Shown: in pieces, positions 16,625 to 24,579 of the stretch
Layout of the letters: every line of letters starts with the position of its first letter
How positions within the stretch are numbered: the stretch's first letter is position 1
Assembly: GCF_015070855.1 (NCBI RefSeq)
Contig: NZ_JADDIX010000086.1
Coordinates: 1 to 37,498 of the forward strand
Reading direction: 5' to 3'
Length of the DNA: 37,498 nucleotides
DNA from: Pseudomonas lopnurensis
Lineage (GTDB): Bacteria > Pseudomonadota > Gammaproteobacteria > Pseudomonadales > Pseudomonadaceae
The notes under the pieces: model-generated
Seen by the model: only the letters and a program-made list of their open reading frames with translations
Told to the model about the DNA's origin: nothing
Databases searched by the model: none
Translations under genes and position numbers: made by a program

Positions 16625-17233
16625 TCAGCCGACGATGAGTTGCGCGGCGATGGCGAACATCATCGCGGCCACGCCGAGATCGATCAGGCGCCAGGTCAGC
16701 GGGCGCGCCAGCCAGGGCGCCAGCCAGGCGCCGCCGAGCGCCAGCGTCAGGAACCACAGGGTCGATGCGCTGGCGGCGCCGAGGGTATAGGCGCCCGGTT
16801 CCGGCTGCTGCGCCCCGAGCGAGCCGATCAGCACCACCGTGTCGAGGTAGACGTGCGGGTTGAGCAGGGTCACCGCCAGGGCCGCGAGCAGCACCGCGCG
16901 GCGTGAGCGGGGCGCTGCACTGCCGCCGCTGTGCAGGCTCTGCGGCCGGGCGGCGCGACGCAGCGCGAGCAGGCCGTACCAGAGCAGGAATGCCGCGCCG
17001 CCCCAGCGGGTGATGTCCAGCAGCACGGGATTGTTCGCCAGCACGGCGGCCAGGCCGAAGACGCCGACGCTGACCAGCAGCACGTCGCAGAGGATGCACA
17101 GTGCCGCGACCGGCAGGTGATGTTCGCGGCGCAGGCTCTGCGCGAGCACGAAGGCGTTCTGCGCGCCGATGGCCATGATCAGGCCCGCCGCGACCAGGAG
17201 TCCGTTGAAATAGCTTTGCCAGATGGCATTCAT
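16625..17233 (-). CDS. argO: LysE/ArgO-type amino acid exporter
   Basis: A 202-residue inner-membrane protein of the LysE family with about six hydrophobic segments. The hallmark text MAIGAQNAFVLAQSLRREH (20-38) and NPHVYLDTVVLIGS are those of basic amino acid exporters (ArgO of E. coli, LysE of Corynebacterium). It would export arginine, and perhaps lysine or canavanine, using the membrane potential. It is divergent from an ArgP-like regulator with a 96-base gap, the classic arrangement in which ArgP activates argO when basic amino acids are plentiful. The ATG has AAGGCGAG upstream. Substrate assignment is by family and context. Confidence 0.88.
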   Translation of the reverse strand: MNAIWQSYFNGLLVAAGLIMAIGAQNAFVLAQSLRREHHLPVAALCILCDVLLVSVGVFGLAAVLANNPVLLDITRWGGAAFLLWYGLLALRRAARPQSLHSGGSAAPRSRRAVLLAALAVTLLNPHVYLDTVVLIGSLGAQQPEPGAYTLGAASASTLWFLTLALGGAWLAPWLARPLTWRLIDLGVAAMMFAIAAQLIVG

Positions 17234-17329
17234 GTCGCTCGCCTTGTCGTGTGTTGCATTGCTGGCGAGTCTGGGGACTACCGGGTTATAAGAGAAACGA
17301 ATCCTGATTAACTGCCATTAGGAAAACTG

Positions 17330-18220
17330 ATGTTCGACTACAAACTGCTGGCCGCTCTCGCGGCGGTCGTCGAGCAGGCAGGCTTCGAGCGTGCGGCGCA
17401 GACGCTGGGGCTCTCGCAATCGGCGGTATCGCAGCGGGTGAAGCTGCTCGAGGCACGTGTCGGCCAGCCGGTCTTGCTGCGTGGTGCGCCACCCAGGCCG
17501 ACCGAACTGGGCCAGCGCCTGCTCAATCACGTGCAGCAGGTGCGCCTGCTCGAGCGCGACCTGCAGGGCCAGGTGCCGGCGCTGGACGACAACCGCCTGC
17601 CCGAGCGCCTGCGCATCGCCTTGAACGCCGACAGCCTGGCGACCTGGTGGGCCGGCGCGGTGGCGCCGTTCTGCGCCGAGCACCGGGTGTTGCTCGACCA
17701 TGTGGTGGAGGACCAGGCGGTCGGCCTCAAGCGCATGCGCGCAGGTGAGGTAGCTGGTTGCGTGTGCGCCGCCGAACGGCCGCTGGCGGGCGCGCGCAGC
17801 CAGTTTCTGGGAGCGATGCGCTACCGCGCGCTGGCGAGCCGGGCCTTTGTCGGCCGGCATTTCCAGGGGCAGGCGACGGCCGAGGGTCTGGCCCGGGTGC
17901 CGGCCATCGTGTTCGGCCCGGATGACCGCCTGCAGCATCGCTACATGACCGCGGTCGGTGGCGCCGAGACCTTCATCCACCACCTCTGCCCCTCGTCCGA
18001 AGGCTTCGTGCGCATGTTGCAGAGCGGTCTCGGCTGGGGGCTGGTGCCGGAGTTGCAGGTGCGCGGCGAACTCGCGCGCGGCGAGCTGGTCGATGTGCTG
18101 TCGGGAGCGCCTATCGACGTGCCGCTCTATTGGCACCACTGGCGTAACGGCGGCACGCTGCTGGACGAGCTGACGCGGCATCTGGTGCGTTGCGCCGGGG
18201 AATGGCTGCTGGCAGGGTGA
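17330..18220 (+). CDS. argP: LysR-type regulator ArgP (IciA/LysG family)
   Basis: A 296-residue LysR-family regulator. The N-terminal winged helix-turn-helix covers about residues 3-60 (ALAAVVEQAGFERAAQTLGL followed by SQSAVSQRVKLLEARVGQPV), and the effector domain follows from about 90. The text WWAGAVAPFCAEH, MRAGEVAGCVCA and MLQSGLGWGLVPELQV is typical of ArgP/IciA. AGGAAA precedes the ATG. It probably senses arginine and lysine and controls the divergent exporter. The older name IciA (inhibitor of chromosome initiation) refers to the same family. Confidence 0.9.
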   Translation: MFDYKLLAALAAVVEQAGFERAAQTLGLSQSAVSQRVKLLEARVGQPVLLRGAPPRPTELGQRLLNHVQQVRLLERDLQGQVPALDDNRLPERLRIALNADSLATWWAGAVAPFCAEHRVLLDHVVEDQAVGLKRMRAGEVAGCVCAAERPLAGARSQFLGAMRYRALASRAFVGRHFQGQATAEGLARVPAIVFGPDDRLQHRYMTAVGGAETFIHHLCPSSEGFVRMLQSGLGWGLVPELQVRGELARGELVDVLSGAPIDVPLYWHHWRNGGTLLDELTRHLVRCAGEWLLAG

Positions 18221-18229
18221 AGGTTGCCG

Positions 18230-18505
18230 TCAGGCGAGCACGCGTTGACCTCGATAGATCCGCACGCTGGGGCCATTGCTGGCGGTACCGGATGGCGCGG
18301 CTGGAGGCGATTCGGGCATCTGGTCGCTGAAGGCGGCGAGCTGGCGTCCGAGGTCGCGGGTCAGCTCGTCGTTGGAGCGCATGCAGCCGGCAAGCATTGC
18401 CGTTATGGCGTCCGGCTGGTTGAGGTGGATGTCCAGTTGCTGTTCATCGCGAAGTCTGCGACGCAGGCTGCGCATGCAGTCTAAAACGGCCTTGTTCAGC
18501 TCCAT
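18230..18505 (-). CDS. Hypothetical protein, 91 residues
   Basis: A soluble, charged 91-residue protein with no family that I recognise. It has a helical N-terminal half (MELNKAVLDCMRSLRRRLRD, then HLNQPDAITAMLAGCMRSND) and a Pro/Ser-rich tail. I chose the ATG at 18505 because GAGGAA lies 7 bases upstream; an in-frame ATG 13 codons earlier has no ribosome binding site. It converges on argP with a 9-base gap. No signal peptide or membrane segment is present. Codon use is like the neighbours, supporting a real gene. Confidence 0.6.
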   Translation of the reverse strand: MELNKAVLDCMRSLRRRLRDEQQLDIHLNQPDAITAMLAGCMRSNDELTRDLGRQLAAFSDQMPESPPAAPSGTASNGPSVRIYRGQRVLA

Positions 18506-18864
18506 GAAGTATTCCTCGAGGTTGCCCTGGGGCCCAACGTCCATGTTGGAAGTGTCTATCCGCTGGCTCGTTGACCAGAGCAAGCGGCGTACCAACTTTT
18601 GCGCGGGTTGGCAATCTGCGCATCGATCGCAAGCGGAGCGGCCGAATGACGCGGCGTGCAGCCTGCCTTGGCATGCGGCGCGCGGCGCCAGCGCAGCCGG
18701 TTGGCCGCCCGCGGGCGCAAGAGCGTGCACCGCGCATGCACGATCCTGGCTTCGGGCTGCTCTAGCGCAGTGCATCCGGCCGAGCATGCGAACGCCGCTG
18801 ATGGCTGCCATCCGAATCGTTATACTGCGCGTTGTTTCTTGCTCCGCGTCATTGAAGGTAAACC
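18506..18864. other. Gene-free gap between two divergent genes
   Basis: About 360 GC-rich bases between the 91-residue gene (minus) and the coiled-coil gene (plus). It should contain two divergent promoters. A -10-like TATACT lies at 18821-18826, 39 bases before the plus-strand start, with a poor -35. Nothing else was recognised. Confidence 0.45.
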
Positions 18865-19758
18865 ATGCGCAACGATGCCCACGACGAACTGGAAAACATC
18901 CCCAGCCTGACCGCAGGCCGTGACCGTGTGGAGCCTTATCCGGCGCCGGATCTCGAGCCGATCCCGCGAACCGCGGCCGAGCGGGACGACGATGGCCGTT
19001 CACGGCAGAAGCGTCGCCCGGGCAGCGGCGGCAGGGCCAGCACGGCTCCGCTGTGGGTCATGGTGCTGGCGCTGCTGATCAGCCTCGGCGCGCTGGGTTG
19101 GTGGAGCTATCAGAGGATCGCCATGCTGGAGATGCAACTGGTCGCCACCCAGGAAAGCTTCGCACGCATCAGCGAGGACGCCGCCGGGCGACTGCAGGAC
19201 ATTTCCGGCAAGGTGGTGGCGACCGAATCCAGCGTGACCACCGAAAGCGAGGCGGTGAAGCTGCGAATCAAGCAGCTGGAGCAACAGGCCACGGATCTTG
19301 CCCGCAAGCAGCAGGCCTTCGCCACCGAGCAGCAGAGTCTGGCCGGCAGGCAGGGCAACCAGGACCGCAGCCTGGAAGACCATGGCAAACGCCTGGAGCG
19401 CCTGGGTGCCGACCTGCAGGGACAGCAGGGTGCCGCTGCGACCCTTGCCGACAATCTCAAGGCGCTGGGTAGCGAACAGGCGGCGCTGAAATCCGCGCTG
19501 GACGAGCAGGGCAAGCTGGCCGGGCGGGTCGACAGCCTGAGCAAGGAGGTTGCGGCGCTCAAGCAGAACGGCAACCAGAACCAGGCCATCAGCCGCCTCG
19601 AGCAGGACATCCTGGTGCTGCGCAGCGAATTGGATAACCGTCCTGCCCCGAGCAGCAATACCGCGGAATTCGATTCCTTCCGCGCCCAGGTCACTCGCAC
19701 CATCAATGCCATGCAGGGGCAGATCGCCAATCTGCAGGGCCAGATCGATGCGCGCTAG
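18865..19758 (+). CDS. Single-pass membrane protein with long coiled coil
   Basis: A 297-residue protein of unknown function. Residues 1-61 are a hydrophilic, Arg/Asp/Pro-rich cytoplasmic tail; 62-82 form one membrane segment (APLWVMVLALLISLGALGWW); and about 85-240 is a Gln/Ala/Leu/Glu-rich coiled coil (for example VKLRIKQLEQQATDLARKQQ), with a second short helical stretch at the end (RTINAMQGQIANLQGQIDAR). The topology suggests a periplasmic coiled coil tethered to the inner membrane. GAAGGT precedes the ATG. Resemblance to SMC-like or partition proteins would come from the coiled coil only. It stands alone. Confidence 0.75.
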   Translation: MRNDAHDELENIPSLTAGRDRVEPYPAPDLEPIPRTAAERDDDGRSRQKRRPGSGGRASTAPLWVMVLALLISLGALGWWSYQRIAMLEMQLVATQESFARISEDAAGRLQDISGKVVATESSVTTESEAVKLRIKQLEQQATDLARKQQAFATEQQSLAGRQGNQDRSLEDHGKRLERLGADLQGQQGAAATLADNLKALGSEQAALKSALDEQGKLAGRVDSLSKEVAALKQNGNQNQAISRLEQDILVLRSELDNRPAPSSNTAEFDSFRAQVTRTINAMQGQIANLQGQIDAR

Positions 19759-20060
19759 GGTCTGTTGAGGTCGTCCGCCCTGGGCCTGCAACTGGGCGAC
19801 AGTTCGGCATTGAACCGATCGCCCAGACCGTTCAGCACCGAAGCGGGCAGGCTGGTGCCCAGCGGCGTGGTGCCGACGTCCGCCAGGTCCGGTATGACGA
19901 TATGGCGCGCCGTGGCCGCCTGCAGCGCGACCGCATTGCCTGCGGCTACGGTTGCCGGTGAGCTGGACGATGTCGTTGGCGCGGTCGTTGAGCTAGACGA
20001 GAGCATTCGAATCGACCCTGGGTTTTCCGCCAGGTAGCCGGGCGCGAGCGGCTGAAACGG
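19755..20060 (-). pseudogene. Relic of an SGNH/GDSL esterase (EstA-like) gene
   Basis: Broken pieces of one protein can be read on the minus strand in changing frames. In order they are YLAENPG; then, after a shift, VDSNALV, a stop codon and LNDRANDIVQLTGN; then, in the first frame again, VAAGNAVALQAATARHIVIP followed by DLADVGTTPLGTSLPASVLN and GLGDRFNAEL; then, after another shift, VAQLQAQGG. This order matches the middle of GDSL-type autotransporter esterases, where a GAND block precedes VPDLADVGTTP. The catalytic Ser block and the beta-barrel are missing. I conclude it is a decayed fragment with at least three frame changes and one stop. Borders are approximate. Confidence 0.65.
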
Positions 20061-20366
20061 GCGCGCTGGACGTGGCGATCAGCGAATCGACAAGCTGGTG
20101 CCGCGTTGTGGGTGCGGCTTGTGGCATGCCGAAGCACTATTATCCATTCGTCTGCAGTGAGGCGGTTTATTGTCCTGGCTCAAGGGACATGCCGGTGGGA
20201 CTGATTAATATCCCTCCGGCTGAGTTCTGCGCTGCCTGTGGTGCGGAGCCGGGACGAATCTTGCCTTGCCTTGAAACGGACTTGAAGTGCCAGCCAACGG
20301 CGCCTGCGCCTGCAGCCTGCGCCCGCTGTGCGAAGAACCAATCCCTCATCGGGTGGATAACGATAA
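20061..20366. other. Gene-free leader of the diguanylate cyclase gene
   Basis: About 300 bases between the esterase relic and the cyclase start. An open plus-strand frame begins here but runs into the cyclase gene in the wrong frame, and is a shadow. The region should hold the cyclase promoter, but no convincing elements were found. The ribosome binding site of the cyclase is weak. Confidence 0.4.
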
Positions 20367-21566
20367 ATGCCATCGCTCATCGACCTGCTCCGCAATCGGC
20401 TGGCTACGCTGCTGCCCAGCGAGCTCAAGCCCAACGAATTGCGCCATCTGCTGGTGCCTCATCGGCACTCCCTGCTGCTCTGCCAGCGCCGCGCGACGCT
20501 GATCGTCAACCGGGTGCGATTGTTCGCCTTCCTCTTCGCGGTATTGACCCCGCTGTGGAGCCTGATCGACCTGATGGTCTTCGAAATGCCGCTGTGGCTG
20601 GCGCTGGCCGGGCTGCGGATGTTGGCCTGCCTGGCATTCACCTGCCTGCTGCTGTTCTACCGGCCGAGTGGCAATCTGCTGGACGCCTACCGGGCCATTG
20701 CGATCCTGTTCGCCATCCCGACCATCTTCTACATCGCCTCGCATACGCTGCTCGGCAGTTACCAGCTGGCGCAGTTTTCCGCAGTGGTCGGTGCCGGCTA
20801 TGCCTTCCTGCCCTTCGTGCTGATGGCCGGGCTGACCATCTTCCCGTTGACGCTGGTGGAGAATCTGGTGCTGGCGTGCCTGCTGTTGCTGGCGCAGGCG
20901 CTGGCTGGCTACCTGAGCTGGGCGACGCTGAACTGGCCGTCGTTCGCCGGCGCCTTCTGGCTGTTGATTCTGATCGCCGGCGTCGCCAGCCTGGCCAGCA
21001 TGAGCCAGCTGGCATTCATGATCGCCCTGGTGCGCCAGGCGATCCGTGACCCGCTCACCGGCGTCTTCTCGCGCGGCAGCGGTGAAGAGATCCTGCGTCT
21101 GCAGTGGGACACCGCGCAGCGCAACGATGGCGCGCTGGCGCTGGCGTTCATCGATCTCGATCACTTCAAATCGATCAACGACAACCATGGCCATGACGCC
21201 GGTGACCAGATGCTGCGCACGGCCGCCGGCCGCCTGCTGGGCACCCTGCGTGGCTCGGACTGCCTGCTGCGCTGGGGCGGCGAGGAATTCCTGCTGATCA
21301 TGCCGGACACCGACATGGCGCAGGCGCACAAGGCGCTGCAGCGCATCGTCGGGCAGGGGCTGGGCACGCGTCCGGACGGCAAGGCGCTGACCGCCAGTAT
21401 CGGCCTGGCTGAGCGGCGCGCCGACCGCGTCGGCGACTTTCGCGAGCTGCTCGAGCTGGCCGATCAGCGCATGTACCGGGCCAAGACCGAAGGTCGCAAT
21501 CGCCTGTGCGCGGCCTCGAACGGAGAGAACGCCGAGGCCTGGACGTCTGAGGCTCTGAAAGAATAG
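20367..21566 (+). CDS. Membrane-bound diguanylate cyclase (GGDEF)
   Basis: A 399-residue protein. The N-terminal half (about 45-222) has five or six hydrophobic segments and no known sensor motif. The C-terminal half is a GGDEF domain with DPLTGVFSR (228-236), FIDLDHFKSINDNHGHDAGD (261-280), and an intact active site GGEEF (304-308). An inhibitory I-site RGSD (295-298) lies 5 residues before it. It should therefore be an active enzyme making c-di-GMP from two GTP, with product inhibition. The ATG lacks a strong ribosome binding site, so expression may be low. It may oppose BifA, encoded about 6 kb away. PAO1 has many such proteins and I could not assign it to one. Confidence 0.9.
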   Translation: MPSLIDLLRNRLATLLPSELKPNELRHLLVPHRHSLLLCQRRATLIVNRVRLFAFLFAVLTPLWSLIDLMVFEMPLWLALAGLRMLACLAFTCLLLFYRPSGNLLDAYRAIAILFAIPTIFYIASHTLLGSYQLAQFSAVVGAGYAFLPFVLMAGLTIFPLTLVENLVLACLLLLAQALAGYLSWATLNWPSFAGAFWLLILIAGVASLASMSQLAFMIALVRQAIRDPLTGVFSRGSGEEILRLQWDTAQRNDGALALAFIDLDHFKSINDNHGHDAGDQMLRTAAGRLLGTLRGSDCLLRWGGEEFLLIMPDTDMAQAHKALQRIVGQGLGTRPDGKALTASIGLAERRADRVGDFRELLELADQRMYRAKTEGRNRLCAASNGENAEAWTSEALKE

Positions 21567-21583
21567 GGCTAGGGCTGCCCCAT

Positions 21584-21770
21584 CGTAGGTTGGTTGGGGC
21601 GCGTTGGGTCGGAGCGCGTAGCCTGAGGAGCGCAGCGACGAAGCCCAACATCATTCCGAGGCCAGGATGATTTCGTCGCGTCCAAACGGCCAATGGCGTG
21701 GCGACTGTGCGGCCCGGCTTCTCGCTCGTTGGGCTTCGCTGCGCTCAACCTCGGCGGCCCCCAGCCTACG
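21584..21770. repeat. Inverted pair of REP-like repeats
   Basis: Two copies of a repeat face each other: 21628-21649 (GAGCGCAGCG, then ACGAAGCCCAAC) and 21728-21746 (reverse complement, lacking 3 bases). The outer ends, CGTAGGTTGG at 21584 and CCAGCCTACG ending at 21770, are also inverted. The same family recurs at 32626-32773. It fills the gap between the convergent cyclase and pncB genes and may act as a bidirectional terminator or be a REPIN-type element. Confidence 0.6.
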
Positions 21771-21797
21771 TAAGGCCCGTGAGCCGTCGCGGCCGGC

Positions 21798-22997
21798 TCA
21801 GCCGTTCAGGCCGAAGACGTGCTTGAGATAACTGACGAAGGCTTCGTCGCGGCACATGGTCTTGCCCGGCGAATCGGAGATCTTCGCCACCGGCTGGCCG
21901 TTGCAGGCCGTCATCTTGATGACCATGTTGGTCGGCTCCACACCCGGGATGTCGCAGGTCAGGCCGGTGCCGATGCCGAAACTGGCGTTGCTGCGTCCCG
22001 CCAGGGCGCGGTGGATCGCCAGCGCCTTGGCGAAATCCAGGCCGTCGGAGAACACCAGTTGGCGCGTCATCGGATCGATGCCCAGGTGCCGGTAATGGGC
22101 GATGGCCTTCTCCGCCCATTCGATCGGATCGCCGGAGTCGTGGCGCAGGCCGTCGAAGAGCTTGGCGAAGAACAGGTCGAAATCGCGCAGGAAGGCGTCC
22201 ATGGTGATGCAGTCGGTCAGTGCGATACCCAGCGCACCGCGGTATTCACGCACCCAGCAGTCCAGCGCGACGATCTGGCTGTCGATCAGCCGCGGGCCGA
22301 GCTGCTGGTGCGCCATGATCCACTCGTGGGCCATGGTGCCCATTGGCCTCACCCCCAGCGTGCGCGCCAGATGGACATTGCTGGTACCGACGAAGCGGCC
22401 GGGGAAGGCCTGCTGCAGTTGCGCGACGATCGTCTGCTGGACGGCGAAGGAGAAGCGCCGGCGGGTGCCGAAATCCGCCAGCGTGAAGGTGGCCAGTTCC
22501 TCGGCGCTGGCCTGCTCGCGCAACCAGGCGAATTTGTCTTCCAGCCGCTCGCGCGCCTGCGCCAGGGTGACCCGCGGATAGCGCGCGCGATTGCGCACCT
22601 CGCTGACGATCGCCAGCAGCGGCACCTCGAATAGAATCACATGCAGCCAGGGCCCGCGCAGATGGATCACCAGCTCGCCATCCTCGACCTCGACGCGCAG
22701 GTAGCGCAGGTCGAAGCGGAACAGCCCGAGGAAACGGATGAAATCCGGCTGCATATAGGGAATCCGTTCCAGGAAGGCCAGTTCCTCGGGCGCCATGTGC
22801 AGTTCGGCAAGCGCCTCGATCTGCTGGCGAATCTCGTGCAGGTAGGGCGCCAGGTTCTCGCCCGAGCGGCTGCGAAAGGCCCACTCCACCTCCGCATTGG
22901 GGTAGTGATGCAGCACCGCCTGCATCATGGTGAGCTTGTAGAAATCGGTGTCCAGCAGGCTCTGGACGATCCGTTCGGAAAACGCGCTGCTGCTCAT
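21798..22997 (-). CDS. pncB: Nicotinate phosphoribosyltransferase
   Basis: A 399-residue cytoplasmic enzyme that joins nicotinate to PRPP, using ATP, to make nicotinate mononucleotide in NAD salvage. Family text: [15 protein letters not shown] (14-28), the His that is phosphorylated in the family at His224 (MGTMAHEW), [27 protein letters not shown], and VFSDGLDF. Full length. CAGGAG precedes the ATG. No nadE lies beside it, unlike many pncB genes, so it is a single gene; pseudomonads often have two pncB copies and I cannot tell which this is. A very AT-rich stretch about 130-300 bases upstream may include its promoter. Confidence 0.95.
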   Translation of the reverse strand: MSSSAFSERIVQSLLDTDFYKLTMMQAVLHHYPNAEVEWAFRSRSGENLAPYLHEIRQQIEALAELHMAPEELAFLERIPYMQPDFIRFLGLFRFDLRYLRVEVEDGELVIHLRGPWLHVILFEVPLLAIVSEVRNRARYPRVTLAQARERLEDKFAWLREQASAEELATFTLADFGTRRRFSFAVQQTIVAQLQQAFPGRFVGTSNVHLARTLGVRPMGTMAHEWIMAHQQLGPRLIDSQIVALDCWVREYRGALGIALTDCITMDAFLRDFDLFFAKLFDGLRHDSGDPIEWAEKAIAHYRHLGIDPMTRQLVFSDGLDFAKALAIHRALAGRSNASFGIGTGLTCDIPGVEPTNMVIKMTACNGQPVAKISDSPGKTMCRDEAFVSYLKHVFGLNG

Positions 22998-23293
22998 CGA
23001 CTGCTCCTGGGCTTCGGGGCGGGCTCATGATCATAGCGAGAAAGGGCGGGCGATGCGGGAACGGGGTACATGTGCTGCCGCTTGTCGTGTTTGTGCGACG
23101 CGCAGAGGGGGTGGGATTTATCCGGCTTGTGCTGTTCTTTCAACTTTCTTACGGCGCTCCTTATTGCTGGGGTGGCTCTGATCACATTGCGTATTATATT
23201 GTTTTGCTATCGATTTAATATTGGAGTGGCATGTTTTTAATTTCGCTTTAAATAAATAAAGGGTGCTTGGCGTTATTTCTGTTCTATGGAATG
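22998..23293. other. AT-rich gene-free region upstream of pncB
   Basis: About 300 bases without a gene. GC falls to about 29% by my count over 23191-23300, against roughly 65% around it. A perfect minus-strand TATAAT lies at 23193-23198, about 195 bases before pncB, but without a good -35. No open frame with a ribosome binding site is present. Confidence 0.5.
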
Positions 23294-23327
23294 AAAAGAA
23301 GGGCGGAAACCGAAGTTTCTGCCCTTC
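23294..23327 (-). terminator. Rho-independent terminator of the KGG gene
   Basis: Arms 23298-23310 and 23315-23327 form a 13-base stem with one G-T pair. On the minus strand the loop is TTCG, a very stable tetraloop, and the stem is followed by CTTTTC-like T-rich sequence from 23297 down. It lies 18 bases past the stop of the KGG protein gene. Confidence 0.88.
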
Positions 23328-23345
23328 TTCAAAAGCCGCCAGCGC

Positions 23346-23516
23346 TTAGCTGCTGCGGCCACCGCCGTGGCTGTTCTGACCGCCTTTGCGGCCGGCCTCG
23401 GAGGCCTTCTCACGGTCATTGGCGAAGTTGCCGCCGCTGTTGTGACCGCCCTTGCGGCCGGCCTCGGAAGCTTTCTCTCGATCGTTGGCGAAGTTGCCGG
23501 GGTTGTTATTTGCCAT
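23346..23516 (-). CDS. KGG-repeat stress protein (con-10/GsiB-like)
   Basis: A 56-residue, hydrophilic, Gly/Asn-rich protein of the KGG (stress-induced acidophilic repeat) family, related to B. subtilis GsiB and fungal con-10. Two identical 18-residue units, GNFANDREKASEAGRKGG, occupy residues 7-24 and 29-46, and a short Gly/Ser tail follows. Such proteins are small, disordered and induced by stress or stationary phase; their mechanism is unknown. A near-perfect GAGGAG ribosome binding site lies 9 bases before the ATG and a strong terminator follows, so it is a single-gene unit built for high expression. It is too short for usual ORF cut-offs but clear. Confidence 0.9.
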   Translation of the reverse strand: MANNNPGNFANDREKASEAGRKGGHNSGGNFANDREKASEAGRKGGQNSHGGGRSS

Positions 23517-24176
23517 GTCTTTTTCTCCTCAATGGATAGAGACTTTCACAAGGGCTGAAAGAGAGAGGTCAATCAGCCTTCAATGTTTCAGAGGAGCGAT
23601 GGCTGCAGGAGTTTCGCCAGAAGCGAAAGTGCAGACGAATGGTTTTCCCCATGCCAAGTAGGACTATGGCGTGATGAAATTACAGGCGAAACGGCTATGC
23701 CACCGAACCCACAACTTTCAGTTAAGCGATAATTGCGGCGAAAGCGCCATCAGGCGTTGAATGTCTGCTGACGCTGGGCCGGCAGACGCATCAGGTGGCC
23801 GACTTCATATATATGGGCTTTTTACCCTTCGGCCATCGCATCCAGCGCACTGGAGAGCCCGCCCGCGCGCCAGGCTCGCGCTTGACGCTGATGCGGTATT
23901 CGCTGCCGCTGCGGACAGCGGACAGCGGGCAGTAGTTGCTGGGAACGTCCACCCCAGGGAGGCGCAGGCCGGCTCTGCCTGGGCTTGTATCGATCAAGCG
24001 TTCCCGTCTGGCGTTGTCTTTAATCAAGATTCATACGAGGGCAGGGGGCGAAGCGATCCGGATCGGCCGTGGTTATCCGAACCATTGAGGGTTAAAGACA
24101 ACCCCGCGCGAACCTGCGAACCTCGAGACAGGGTCGAGCCTCTTATAGAAGACCGCAACCACGCAGGGAGACTGCC
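23517..24176. other. Gene-free region between two small stress genes
   Basis: 660 bases with no gene I can support. A minus-strand frame at 23791-24027 could encode 78 residues from a TTG, but I found no ribosome binding site or family match. The right end holds the promoter of the DUF2188 gene; TATAGA at 24144-24149 is a possible -10, without a clear -35, as some RpoS promoters show. Confidence 0.4.
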
Positions 24177-24401
24177 ATGGAAATCTATCACATCACCCAC
24201 GAGGACGACCGCTGGGTGCTCCGCGAAGAGGGCGACAAGCGAGCGCTGATCGAGGCATCGACCCGGCAGGACATCCTCGACGAAACGCGCGACTACATGA
24301 AGCTGCGTACGGCCTCGGTGAAGGTCCATGGCGACGACGGGGGTATCGAGGAAGAGCACCTCTATCCGCAGGAGCAGGACCCGCTGGCAACCGGGGGGTG
24401 A
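24177..24401 (+). CDS. DUF2188 family small protein
   Basis: A 74-residue cytoplasmic protein whose pattern (IYHITHEDDRWVLREEGDKR, then an Ala/Ser-Thr helix and a DGGIEEE turn) fits DUF2188. That family folds as a small beta-alpha unit and has no established function; it often appears near stress genes. AGGGAG precedes the ATG. It lies close to the KGG gene and converges on pykF with a 178-base gap. No signal peptide or membrane segment. Confidence 0.75.
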   Translation: MEIYHITHEDDRWVLREEGDKRALIEASTRQDILDETRDYMKLRTASVKVHGDDGGIEEEHLYPQEQDPLATGG

Positions 24402-24560
24402 TGCCGCAGCCCAGGCGGCGGCTAGGCTACGCGCATCAGCAGGCAGACCGAGGCCGTCGCGGACCTGGCGCGAAGATCATGCGCGGCTCGGGCAACCGCC
24501 AAACTGGCCGAAGACGTCGAACAGGGCGCGTAGCGCAACGGAATCCGCAGGCGAACCGCA

Positions 24561-24574
24561 GGCCGGAGCCGGCC
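24561..24574. terminator. Short GC hairpin after pykF
   Basis: GGCCGG (24561-24566) and CCGGCC (24569-24574) are perfect inverted repeats 5 bases beyond the pykF stop. It has no T-tract and a very tight loop, so it is a weak candidate for ending the glyoxylate operon. Confidence 0.3.
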
Positions 24575-24579
24575 GGGCG

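Noticed and set aside
20072..21049. 325-codon plus-strand frame before and over the cyclase gene
   Set aside because: It enters the cyclase gene in another frame and has no recognisable domain.
23791..24027. 78-codon minus-strand frame between the KGG and DUF2188 genes
   Set aside because: It has a TTG start, no ribosome binding site and no family I recognise. It may be a relic, but I cannot support it.
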